DNA from: JAYVJH01 sp043777595
GTDB taxonomy: Bacteria > Bacteroidota > Bacteroidia > Cytophagales > Spirosomataceae
Direction: 5' to 3'
Assembly: GCA_043777595.1 (NCBI GenBank)
Contig: JAYWHT010000033.1
Location: 1-59,557, forward strand
Length of the DNA stretch: 59,557 bases
Shown here: piece after piece, positions 1 through 8,092 of the stretch
Layout of the letters: every line of letters starts with the position of its first letter
Numbering within the stretch: position 1 is the first letter of the stretch
Notes under the pieces: model-generated
What the model saw: the letters and a program-made list of their open reading frames with translations, nothing else
What the model was told of the DNA's origin: nothing
The model's database searches: none
Program-made: the position numbers and the translations under genes

Positions 1-2
1 AT

Positions 3-188
3 GAGCATAGTAAAGAAATGCTAATTACCTATTTGACCAAAAATGAAAACACCATTATCAATTATAAAAAAAGACAAGAAAATGGAAAAATAATTGGTAA
101 CGGAAGAACAGAAAAATCAAATGATACATTAGTTGCTAAAAGACAAAACGGGGTCGCCCGTGCGATACAATGGAATGGCTTGGACTAA
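3..188 (+). pseudogene. IS transposase C-terminal fragment (partial at window edge)
   Basis: An open frame runs from the window edge to a TAA at 186-188 and encodes about 61 residues. It ends with a pattern seen at the C-terminus of several DDE transposase groups (ISKra4/ISLre2-like): a Tyr-Lys-Lys-Arg stretch, then IGNGRTEK, then a basic segment ending in QWNGLD. The rest lies outside the window, so I cannot tell an intact element from a remnant. It ends exactly where the decayed ATPase gene on the other strand loses its C-terminus, which suggests insertion or deletion at this junction. The family assignment rests on motif memory only. Confidence 0.35.
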
Positions 189-1388
189 AAATGGCGCACT
201 AACAATAAACTTTGCATGCTACCTTTTTGAGAAGACTTAACTTCAATGGGTAAGACTTGTCCTTCTTTTTGGACTAAGTAATCAACTTCGGCATTGCTCG
301 ATGAAGCCTCACGGTGCCAGTAATAAAGTCGTTCTTGTATGAAAGGATTACCATTTTTGATAATTTCGAGACCAACAAAACTTTCGGCTATTGTACCTTT
401 ATTGACAAGGTCTCGGTCGGTAGCTACCAAAAAATGGCTCATATTCAACCCAGCTATTCGCTGAAAAATTCCGGTATCAAAAAGCAAGTATTTTCGTTTT
501 TTATCGTTAGTTTCGGCACCCAATGGTAGGCCATTTTCAGCCGAGTGCGTTACGGCATATATCAAGCCAGCTTTTTCTAATAACGACAAAGCCTCTTTGA
601 TTTGACCATGATTGGTATTTGTCGATACTTTACTGAGATTGAATTTTCCACCCGATTGCGCCACCACGGCCTCAAATACCTCATTGAGACGGCCTGGTGG
701 TACATTTTTTTATATTTAACAAAATCTGCTAAAATAGAGGCTTGTAGCTCATCAAGTACTGTTTGAATTTCTAATAGTGGTTCACCATCAATGTATTTGG
801 CAACTACTTCGGGCATACCGCCAGTGACGAGGAAAACTTTTAAATATTCTATCAATTTTTTATGAAAGGGTATATCTATTATTTTAGCATCTTGAATCAT
901 ACGAAGTAGTTTTTGTTCGTCTTTTGCCCACAAAAACTCGTAAAATGACAGTGGGTACATAAATACCGATCTAATACGCCCTACTCCAAAAGAGGGCAGG
1001 TCGGCCAGGGCAAACTCTAACAACGAGCCTGCTGCGATGAGGTGCAGGTCGTTAAATTGCTCCTAAAAATAGCGTATGGAGCTAATGGCAGGGATACATT
1101 GCTGAATCTCGTCAAAAAATAGTAATGTTTTACCCGCCTCGATGGGCGTATTGTAGTAAAGCGATAGTTTTTCACAAATAGTGGTAACATTGATGTTTCC
1201 TTTAAAAAAATATGAATTTCTTTTTCAGTCTCAAAATTAATTTCCAAAAAAGTGTCAAATGTTTTTCCTAAAAACCGTACCGAAGTAGATTTGCCTACTT
1301 GCCTTGCACCTCTTAATAAAATAGGTTTTCTTGAACGACTATTTTTCCAGTCGAGTAATATATCGTCCACGTTTCGTTTGAGTTGCAT
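185..1388 (-). pseudogene. Decayed AAA ATPase with DUF4143 domain
   Basis: Three minus-strand frames together make one ATP-binding protein of the AAA/DUF4143 family. The start at 1388 is followed by a Walker A-like GARQVGKST. In a shifted frame the Walker B-like LLFFDEIQ appears, and downstream frames give AGSLLEFALADLPS, then EVDYLVQKEG and LPIEVKSS of the nuclease-like C-terminal half. Lesions seen: a frameshift at an A/T run near 1202-1209, an in-frame TAG at 1063-1065, a second frameshift at the A/T run near 705-711, and a truncated C-terminus beside the transposase tail. The family is common in Bacteroidota as an accessory gene with no settled role. Homopolymer indels could be sequencing error, but the internal stop and the truncation argue for a true pseudogene. 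Confidence 0.75.
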
Positions 1389-1401
1389 ATTATTTTTTGA
1401 A

Positions 1402-1409
1402 CAAAAATA
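1402..1409 (-). promoter_or_regulatory. Putative -7 box of the decayed ATPase gene
   Basis: Reads TATTTTTG on the minus strand, 13 nt upstream of the ATPase start, matching the Bacteroidota TAnnTTTG form. No TTG is seen at the expected -33 spacing, so support is weak. Confidence 0.25.
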
Positions 1410-1538
1410 GAAATATTTAATTTTTCGGCATCATAAATATTTTACATAATTCTATAATCCTCGTCAGAAGTGGTTGTTTACCAGCTCATAAATACCATTA
1501 ACTCGCTGGCTTATACTTTCACAAAACAAAAAAACACC

Positions 1539-2501
1539 ATGCCCACAAAACAAGAATCATCGGCGGTCAAACCCACTATACACCCACGCAATCCCCATCG
1601 TTTTAGGTACGATTTTGAGGTTTTGATAGCCGCTTGTCCAGATCTCAAACCCTACGTGTCTGTCAATAGTTTTGGGTCAGAAACCATTAGTTTTAGCGAC
1701 TCTCACGCTGTCAAAATGCTCAATAGAGCCATTCTAAAACATTTTTATAAAATCGACCACTGGGACATTCCGCCACAATATTTGTGTCCACCCATACCAG
1801 GTCGAGCCGACTATGTGCATCATTTAGCCGATATATTGGCCAACGGGGCAGATGTTCCAATAGGTAAAAACATCGTTGGGCTTGATGTTGGCATTGGTGC
1901 CAACTGCGTATATCCTATCATTGGCCATCAGAGCTATGGCTGGTCGTTTGTTGGCTCAGATACCGATGCCAAAGCCATCAAAACCGCCCAGCTTATCGTT
2001 GCCTCCAATGGTGCGCTGAAGCCTTTTGTTGAATGTCGTTTGCAGCCATCGCCGTCTCATATTTTCAAAAACATTATACAACCCAACGAACGATTTGATT
2101 TTACGATTTGTAACCCACCTTTTCACGCATCTGCCGCCGAAGCAATGGCTGGTACAGGCCGCAAATGGCACAATTTAGACAATCAAAAAGCAAAACAAAC
2201 AAACGCCCTCAACTTTGGTGGCCAGCCGTCTGAGTTGTGGTGTGAGGGTGGCGAGGCGGGTTTTATTGGTAGAATGATACAAGAAAGCAGCCAAGCAGCT
2301 GATAAATGCCTGTGGTTTACAACATTAGTTTCTAAGCAAACAACGTTGCCCAATATTTATAAATTACTCAAAAAAGCCAAAGCCATTGGCATAGAAACCG
2401 TAGAAATGGCGCAAGGACAAAAAATAAGTCGCTTTGTGGCTTGGACGTTTTTGAGCAAACACGAGCAGCGAGTCTGGCGAGAAAGCCGCTGGCAAAAGTA
2501 G
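1539..2501 (+). CDS. rlmF: 23S rRNA (adenine(1618)-N(6))-methyltransferase
   Basis: A cytoplasmic SAM-dependent enzyme that methylates N6 of A1618 in 23S rRNA (RlmF/YbiN family). The N-terminal segment HPRNPHRFRYDF and the run LCPPIPGRADYVHH are family hallmarks. A Rossmann-type motif I (GLDVGIGANCVYP) follows, and the N6-adenine methyltransferase catalytic motif NPPF occurs in TICNPPFHAS. I start at ATG 1539 (MPTKQES), giving 320 residues. The frame stays open to 1470, but those extra 23 residues are not part of the family. It stands alone, with an unrelated secreted protein converging on it from the opposite strand. Confidence 0.92.
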   Translation: MPTKQESSAVKPTIHPRNPHRFRYDFEVLIAACPDLKPYVSVNSFGSETISFSDSHAVKMLNRAILKHFYKIDHWDIPPQYLCPPIPGRADYVHHLADILANGADVPIGKNIVGLDVGIGANCVYPIIGHQSYGWSFVGSDTDAKAIKTAQLIVASNGALKPFVECRLQPSPSHIFKNIIQPNERFDFTICNPPFHASAAEAMAGTGRKWHNLDNQKAKQTNALNFGGQPSELWCEGGEAGFIGRMIQESSQAADKCLWFTTLVSKQTTLPNIYKLLKKAKAIGIETVEMAQGQKISRFVAWTFLSKHEQRVWRESRWQK

Positions 2502-2516
2502 CAACTGTTATTTTTC

Positions 2517-3161
2517 TCACAAGCCATCATATTTTTCTATTATTTTAACAATGTCCTCCTCACGAGTGGGTTTAAGTTTTTGCTCTTTGATGAAGGCTTC
2601 AATCTGTGGTTGTTTGTCAGATAGTATTTCTAAAATCGTTTTTTTATCTTTTTTGATTCGGGTCAATATTCCGTTTTTTTGAATAAATAATGCTTCTTCT
2701 TTCAAAAATCGTTTGGTTTCTGAAGCCGAGCCATACAATTTTTCGGTGGCTATTTGGGCAGCTATTCTTTTGAGCAACTTGATTTTACCATCGTATAATA
2801 TTTGGTAAAAAGAGCGGATTGTCAATGGCTCTGCATTTGTAAAACCATTCCTAAACGTACCATCGCCACAGCTAAACTCCGTAATTTGGTCTGATAGCCT
2901 AAAATAACTACCTGCTACGTCATATTCCAGCTCGTCTTTATATATGTCATACCGCACTCGTTTGAGTTCGTAGGTTTTGTTGTTGTGCTTGGCTTTGGCA
3001 AAGCCCACAGACCAGTTGTCGTTCAGGTATGGTGAGCCTTCGATGTCGGTATATTTTATTTCTACAAAAGGCCGCCCGTTGATGTCGGTAATAAACTGGG
3101 CATTGGTTTTGTTTGATGAAATAATTAAAACAATCAATAAAATGGTTTTTGAGATTTTCAT
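2517..3161 (-). CDS. Secreted protein of unknown function
   Basis: 214 residues. It begins with a clear Sec signal peptide (MKISKTILLIVLIISS, likely cut after NAQ near residue 21), so it is probably periplasmic or surface-exposed. The mature part opens with repeated short beta-like phrases (INGRPFVEIKYTDIEGSPYLND) and ends in a charged, probably helical tail rich in Lys and Glu. I recognise no domain. It is convergent with rlmF (15 nt between the stops) and divergent from the thiolase, so it is probably a single-gene unit. Confidence 0.65.
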   Translation of the reverse strand: MKISKTILLIVLIISSNKTNAQFITDINGRPFVEIKYTDIEGSPYLNDNWSVGFAKAKHNNKTYELKRVRYDIYKDELEYDVAGSYFRLSDQITEFSCGDGTFRNGFTNAEPLTIRSFYQILYDGKIKLLKRIAAQIATEKLYGSASETKRFLKEEALFIQKNGILTRIKKDKKTILEILSDKQPQIEAFIKEQKLKPTREEDIVKIIEKYDGL

Positions 3162-3303
3162 AGATTAAAAATTAGTAATTGTACCATAAAAGTACTCAAA
3201 TATCAGTCAGTTAAATTATTGAAACAACGCCCAACAAACAAAAATAGTCTGCACGCATACTGTTTTTTAAAGAAATGTATTTTATTTGTAAAAAATTCAA
3301 AAT

Positions 3304-4482
3304 ATGAACGCATACATCGTAGCTGGCTATCGCACTGCCGTTGCCAAAGCCCCCAAAGGTGGTTTTAGATTTACTCGTCCCGACGACTTAGGCGCAGAAG
3401 TCATCAAATATATGTTGGCGCAAGTACCAGCCCTCGACCCCGCCCGTGTGGACGACCTTATAGTAGGTAATGCCGTACCCGAAGCCGAGCAGGGTATGCA
3501 GATTGCTCGATATGTGGCTCTGTTGTCGTTGCCCAAAAGTGTGCCAGGCTTTACAATCAATCGTTATTGTGGCTCAGGTGTTGAGGCGATTGCGATTGCG
3601 GCGGCCAAAATCAGCGCAGGTATGGCCGACTGTATCGTTGCAGGGGGAATCGAATCGATGTCGATGGTACCAACTATGGGCTGGAAAACAGCTCTAAACT
3701 ACGAAATCGCCAAAGACCATGCCGACTATTATTTGGGAATGGGCATGACAGCCGAACAAGTAGCCAACCAGTTCAAAATTAGCCGTGAGGCACAAGATAA
3801 GTTTGCCTTTGAATCGCACCAAAAAGCGTTGGCAGCGCAGGCTTCGGGCAAGTTTGAGAGCGGCATCGTGCCAATTACGGTAAAGGAAACTTACTTTGAT
3901 GCCAATACCAACAAAAAGAAAACCCGTGAATATGTAGTTGCCAAAGATGAAGGGCCACGAGCCGACACAACTTTGGAGGCATTGGGCAAACTCAAACCTG
4001 TTTTTGCCGCTGGTGGCAGCGTTACGGCTGGCAACTCATCGCAAACGTCTGACGGAGCCGCTTTTGTGATTGTGATGTCTGAGCGAATGGTCACTGAACT
4101 GAACATCAAGCCTATTGCTCGTATGATGTCTTACGCTTCTGCTGGTGTAGAGCCTCGTATCATGGGTATTGGCCCTGTGGCAGCTATTCCGATTGCACTC
4201 AAACAGGCAGGTATTACCCTCAACGATATTGACCAAATAGAACTCAACGAAGCCTTTGCAGCACAGGCTCTGGCCGTTATTCAAGAGTTAAATCTGGACG
4301 CTACCAAAATAAATCCCAACGGCGGAGCGATAGCCATTGGCCATGCACTCGGCTCAACTGGCGCACGGCTATCGGTACAGTTATTCAACGAAATGCGGCT
4401 TCGCAACCAAAAATACGGAATGGTATCGGCCTGTGTAGGTGGTGGGCAAGGCGTGGCAGGTGTGTATGAGTTTTTGGGCTAA
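3304..4482 (+). CDS. fadA: Acetyl-CoA acyltransferase (thiolase)
   Basis: 392 residues, full length for a thiolase. The enzyme cleaves 3-ketoacyl-CoA with CoA in beta-oxidation, or condenses acetyl-CoA in reverse. The acyl-accepting Cys is C89 in NRYCGSG. The C-terminal pair is H347 in GHALGSTGAR and C377 in CVGGGQG. The sequence resembles degradative thiolase I (FadA/FadI) more than biosynthetic PhaA, but substrate length cannot be read from sequence. No fadB/fadN partner lies next to it, so the multienzyme partner must be elsewhere. The symbol is tentative. Confidence 0.88.
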   Translation: MNAYIVAGYRTAVAKAPKGGFRFTRPDDLGAEVIKYMLAQVPALDPARVDDLIVGNAVPEAEQGMQIARYVALLSLPKSVPGFTINRYCGSGVEAIAIAAAKISAGMADCIVAGGIESMSMVPTMGWKTALNYEIAKDHADYYLGMGMTAEQVANQFKISREAQDKFAFESHQKALAAQASGKFESGIVPITVKETYFDANTNKKKTREYVVAKDEGPRADTTLEALGKLKPVFAAGGSVTAGNSSQTSDGAAFVIVMSERMVTELNIKPIARMMSYASAGVEPRIMGIGPVAAIPIALKQAGITLNDIDQIELNEAFAAQALAVIQELNLDATKINPNGGAIAIGHALGSTGARLSVQLFNEMRLRNQKYGMVSACVGGGQGVAGVYEFLG

Positions 4483-4540
4483 TTAGATTTTTCGCCAAAT
4501 CCAACCACTCAGTTACAAAGTTACCCAATCATTCAGTAAT

Positions 4541-5713
4541 TTACCCCCGTGTTATTTCAAAAACCTGTCGCATGATGTCTTCGTCGGCTTCGCTGAGGCT
4601 TATGCCTCGGCGGCTGACGGTTTGGCGGGCTACTTCGATGGCTTTTTCGATACGATATTCTGTCAGCCCCTCTGCCGCCCCACCCCAACTAAACGACGGT
4701 ATGTGCTTGGCCTGAAAACCTGCACCAAATACATTGGCACTAACCCCAACTACTGTGCCAGTGTTGAACATTGTGCTGATGGCCGCCTTGGTGTAGTCGC
4801 CCATAAACAAGCCACAGAACAGACGGCCTGTGTCTTCTAAACTATGGCTGGCGTAGTCGTAGATTCTGACGTTGGTGTAGTCGTTTTTTAGGTTTGAGTT
4901 GTTGGTATTTGCGCCCAAGTTACACCATTCGCCTATGACAGAGTTGCCAATAAATCCATCGTGGCCTTTATTGCTGTGTCCAAAAAAAACGGTGTTGGCT
5001 ACTTCGCCACCTACCTTGCAATGTGGCCCGATACTAATATTTGACCTCATTTTTGCGCCCCAATTCACAGTTGAGCTTTCGCCCAGTGCAAATGGCCCCA
5101 AGACGATTGCACCCTCTGACACCACAGCGTTTTTGCCAATATAAATTGGACCACTCTCAGCGTTTAAGATAGCGGCTCGAATAGTTGCGCCTTCTTCAAC
5201 AAAAATATTCTCTCTATTATAACATTTTGTGTGTGGGTCTGTAATAGCTTGGCTACCTTTATTTTTTTTGATTTGTTCTAAGTCCAAACTAATTTGGGCG
5301 GCATTTTCTACAAAAATATCCCATACTTGGCCAATGCTCACTACTTTTTCTGAAAACAAAATATTTTTTAATTCTATAATCGGACTCACAACCTCAAACG
5401 AGGCGCGATAGGCAACAGTTATATTGCCCGAAACCAATACTTCGCCTGTTTGTAATTGGCAAACGGCCTCGACTATGTTTTGAGTTGGGCAAACCGAGCC
5501 ATTCACAAAGACGTTATCGTTGGTCGTTATTAGTTTAAATTTAGTTTGAAGATATGGTTCAGTCAAAAACGAAGGTTTAGTTTTCAAAAAATATGTCCAT
5601 TTTTCGGTAATTGTCCAGATGCCACAACGGATTTCGGCAACCGGGCGAGTAAAAGTAAACGGGAGCAGATGTGAGCGAAGGGTAGCGTCGTCGAACAAAA
5701 TATAATTGGTCAT
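4541..5713 (-). CDS. GlmU-family sugar nucleotidyltransferase-like protein
   Basis: Starting at MTNYILFDD (5713), the protein has 390 residues. The N-terminal half contains FTFTRPVAEIRCGIWTI, as in the Bacteroidota GlmU-like family. The C-terminal half is a left-handed beta-helix with hexapeptide repeats (for example GPIYIGKNAVVSEGAIVLGP and GPHCKVGGEVANTVFFG). It is probably an N-acetylglucosamine-1-phosphate-type enzyme, but the canonical LxxGxGTRM pyrophosphorylase loop of true GlmU is absent, so its reaction is uncertain. A longer in-frame start at 5740 is rejected because it would overlap the -7 box. Confidence 0.8.
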   Translation of the reverse strand: MTNYILFDDATLRSHLLPFTFTRPVAEIRCGIWTITEKWTYFLKTKPSFLTEPYLQTKFKLITTNDNVFVNGSVCPTQNIVEAVCQLQTGEVLVSGNITVAYRASFEVVSPIIELKNILFSEKVVSIGQVWDIFVENAAQISLDLEQIKKNKGSQAITDPHTKCYNRENIFVEEGATIRAAILNAESGPIYIGKNAVVSEGAIVLGPFALGESSTVNWGAKMRSNISIGPHCKVGGEVANTVFFGHSNKGHDGFIGNSVIGEWCNLGANTNNSNLKNDYTNVRIYDYASHSLEDTGRLFCGLFMGDYTKAAISTMFNTGTVVGVSANVFGAGFQAKHIPSFSWGGAAEGLTEYRIEKAIEVARQTVSRRGISLSEADEDIMRQVFEITRG

Positions 5714-5737
5714 CGAATATATAAAAGATAGTGGCCA

Positions 5738-5766
5738 CAAAAGTAGCTAAAATCTGTTAATACAAA
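5738..5766 (-). promoter_or_regulatory. Promoter of the GlmU-like gene
   Basis: On the minus strand a TTTG (5763-5766) lies 17 nt before TACTTTTG (5738-5745), fitting the Bacteroidota -33/-7 pattern. It is 24 nt upstream of the chosen ATG at 5713. Confidence 0.55.
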
Positions 5767-5890
5767 GATATTGACAGAAAGTCTTTCAAAATCAACGCTT
5801 AATTTTGTATTTATTTCAATTTTTTCTATGTTTGGGTAATTATGTTGGTTTTTCGTTTAACGTATATACCACAACCCTAAACAAAAAGCA

Positions 5891-6835
5891 ATGATAAAAA
5901 ACTTAAAGATGGCTCTACGCACCCCCACTTGGCTCACGATTGTGCTGGGTGTGTGTCTGTTGGGGTGGCAATACTTCTACAATGACATTCCATATAATAT
6001 TCAAGTCGTTTTTTTTGTTTCACTGATATTACTGACAGGTATTCCACACGGCGCATTAGACCATCTAATACAAAAGACGACAGATAACCACGCCAATCGT
6101 CAATATAACTTTACTTTCTTTTTGGTCAAATACCTGTCGCTAATGGCTTTTTATGCTCTGGCTTGGTTTTGGTTTGCTGGCTTTAGTTTATTGTTATTTT
6201 TGGTAATATCTGCATGGCATTTTGGGGAAACCGACATAGAAAAGACCCCCAAAAATGCCCCTATTTGGTCTTTTACTCGGCTACTTTATGGTTTTTATAT
6301 ATTGGCTTTTATACTATTGACTCATGCCGACGAAACCAGCCCCATTATTGAACAAATGATAAGCAGACAGGGAAGCTCATTAGTATGTTGGCAGTTTATT
6401 CACAACAACGTCAAACAAATACTATATTTACTGGGGCTTTCGCTTGCTACCATTTTGATTGTAGCACAGTCTCAACATCGCATTCAGTTCGACAAAGTTA
6501 GGTTACTGAGGCTTGCTCTCATTCTTGTTATTTCGATATGGCTACCGCTTTTACCTGCCTTTGCGCTCTACTTTGGTGGCTGGCATTCGCTTTGTGCCTT
6601 CGACAATATCCATAGGTATTTACAAAAAGACCACCCCACCTTATCTTTTAGGCAAGTTTATATCAAAACCATACCATTAACTGCGATCGCTATTACCTTT
6701 TTGGGTACTTTTTTTTGGTACCAGCACAATTTTATGCAACAATACGATCCTTTTGCAATATTGTTTATTTTTATATCGCTTATCACCTTACCGCATCTTA
6801 CCATTGCACATCAGATGAATAATGCGGCCAATTAG
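5891..6835 (+). CDS. blh: Brp/Blh-family beta-carotene 15,15'-dioxygenase
   Basis: An integral membrane oxygenase that cleaves beta-carotene into two retinal molecules, the chromophore of the rhodopsin encoded next. It has 314 residues and many hydrophobic helices. Candidate metal-binding histidines sit in the family motifs GIPHGALDH (H53, H58), SAWHFGETD (H110), GGWHSLCAFD (H232) and ITLPHLTIAH (H302, H307). It lies 138 nt upstream of the rhodopsin on the same strand, the usual retinal-synthesis pairing. No crt genes for beta-carotene are in the window. ATG 5891 follows a purine-rich stretch; ATG 5909 is the alternative start. Confidence 0.92.
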   Translation: MIKNLKMALRTPTWLTIVLGVCLLGWQYFYNDIPYNIQVVFFVSLILLTGIPHGALDHLIQKTTDNHANRQYNFTFFLVKYLSLMAFYALAWFWFAGFSLLLFLVISAWHFGETDIEKTPKNAPIWSFTRLLYGFYILAFILLTHADETSPIIEQMISRQGSSLVCWQFIHNNVKQILYLLGLSLATILIVAQSQHRIQFDKVRLLRLALILVISIWLPLLPAFALYFGGWHSLCAFDNIHRYLQKDHPTLSFRQVYIKTIPLTAIAITFLGTFFWYQHNFMQQYDPFAILFIFISLITLPHLTIAHQMNNAAN

Positions 6836-6973
6836 TTCTGTACAGTGTTTTAAAAAATATTTTAAACAAAAAAATAGATATTTTTCAAAACAAATTATAA
6901 CTTGCAGTGTTTATAACCTTGAATAGTCTAATTCATTACCCAAATAATTCACCAAAACAAAACGTTTACCAAA

Positions 6974-7735
6974 ATGAACACCCTTAACATCCTACTAAAC
7001 GGTAACCTCGCCGCCGGCGACTACATCGGATTCACATTTTTCACTGGCTACATGTCAATGTTGGCCGCCTCTATTTTCTTTATTGTAGAAAGAGGTACAG
7101 TTACAGACAAGTGGAAGACATCATTGCTTATCTCTGCCCTCATTACTTTTATTGCGGCAGTTCACTACTATTACATGAGAGGTGTATGGTTGGAGACAGG
7201 TACTTCACCAACACAGTTTCGCTACATCGACTGGACACTAACTGTGCCTTTGATGTGTATTGAGTACTATTTGATATTGAAGCCAGCAGGTGCAAAAAGC
7301 GGAATGCTAATGCGTTTGTTAGTTGGTTCAATAGTAATGCTTGTTGCAGGTTACATCGGTGAGGCCATCACACCAGAAAGCAATGTAATGTGGGGAGTAA
7401 TCTCGACATTGGGCTGGGCGGTTATCATCTATGAAATCTACATGGGTGAGGCATCTAGATTGGCAGCAACGTCTGGCAATGAGGCAGTTGTAGAAGGCTA
7501 CAAGGTTATGAGATGGTTTACATTGGTAGGTTGGGCAATCTACCCAATCGGATACTGTATGTTACCAGGTAACATTTTACACGGTTTTGTAGAAGGCGCA
7601 GACTTCAGCAAAAACTCACCTGTAGATTTGGCCTACAACATAGCAGATGCTATCAACAAAATTGGTTTCGGCTTAGTAGTTTATAGCATCGCAAAGAATG
7701 CAACGGCTGCCGAAATGGTCAAAGCAAAGGCATAA
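6974..7735 (+). CDS. Proteorhodopsin-type light-driven proton pump
   Basis: 253 residues and seven transmembrane helices in the inner membrane; pumps protons outward in the light. Helix C reads RYIDWTLTVPLMCIEYYLIL: D86 is the primary acceptor, T90 follows, E97 is the cytoplasmic donor (a DTE pump), and M94 at the spectral-tuning position predicts green absorption. H64 matches the His that pairs with the acceptor. The Schiff-base lysine is K229, with counterion D225 (YNIADAINK). G141 aligns with the position that opens the carotenoid-antenna window in xanthorhodopsin. The rhodopsin follows blh with a 138-nt gap that may hold its own promoter. A hairpin follows the stop codon. Confidence 0.95.
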   Translation: MNTLNILLNGNLAAGDYIGFTFFTGYMSMLAASIFFIVERGTVTDKWKTSLLISALITFIAAVHYYYMRGVWLETGTSPTQFRYIDWTLTVPLMCIEYYLILKPAGAKSGMLMRLLVGSIVMLVAGYIGEAITPESNVMWGVISTLGWAVIIYEIYMGEASRLAATSGNEAVVEGYKVMRWFTLVGWAIYPIGYCMLPGNILHGFVEGADFSKNSPVDLAYNIADAINKIGFGLVVYSIAKNATAAEMVKAKA

Positions 7736-7787
7736 ACTGCAAGCGGTACTTGAGTACTGAATGCAAATAACCAAAATTAGACTTAGT

Positions 7788-7850
7788 GAAAGTGGAGGGT
7801 TTTAGGGGTTACTGAAAGGTAAAACCTACGACCTTCCACTTTCGCTTTTT
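7788..7850 (+). terminator. Hairpin terminator after rhodopsin
   Basis: GAAAGTGGA (7788-7796) pairs with TCCACTTTC (7835-7843), with further imperfect pairing inside, and is followed by GCTTTTT. It lies about 50 nt after the rhodopsin stop. Confidence 0.5.
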
Positions 7851-7924
7851 GGTAGCCTCTTTCTTCGCTTGTAGTTTTAGAGATTGTTAAACGGCGACGA
7901 GCTTTGTGGTCAAGCAATTAGATT

Positions 7925-7962
7925 ATCGCCGCTCCACTGGCTTCAGCCAGTGGAGCGGCGAT
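7925..7962. repeat. 18-bp-stem palindrome with a 2-nt loop (REP-like)
   Basis: Perfect palindrome with the core CCACTGGCT-TC-AGCCAGTGG extended outward by ATCGCCGCT and its complement. The same 20-nt core recurs at 40878-40897, so it is an interspersed repeat and not simply a terminator. Confidence 0.8.
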
Positions 7963-8045
7963 TTTATTGTGTCTGAATTACCCCCAGATGTACTTGGCCG
8001 AAGCCAGTAGCAACTGATTTTATTGTGTCTGAATTACCCCCAGAT
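7960..8045. repeat. 30-bp direct repeat, two copies, 56-bp period
   Basis: Identical 30-bp copies at 7960-7989 and 8016-8045 (each starting GATTTTATTGTG and ending CCCCCAGAT). Each copy directly follows a palindrome: a perfect one for copy 1 and a decayed one for copy 2. The repeat unit therefore appears to be palindrome plus 30-bp tail. Confidence 0.85.
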
Positions 8046-8092
8046 TGACCTTTTTCACTGTTCGTTTTTGAGTATTCACTACTTAATAGTAG

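Larger units (their letters stand above)
7736..8092. other. 357-bp intergenic region with terminator, palindrome and direct repeat
   Basis: No gene is seen between the rhodopsin and the convergent MFS gene. The region holds the rhodopsin terminator, a long palindrome (7925-7962), and two copies of a 30-bp sequence (7960-7989 and 8016-8045). A degenerate palindrome, TTGGCCGAAGCCAGT, lies between the two copies. Confidence 0.8.
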
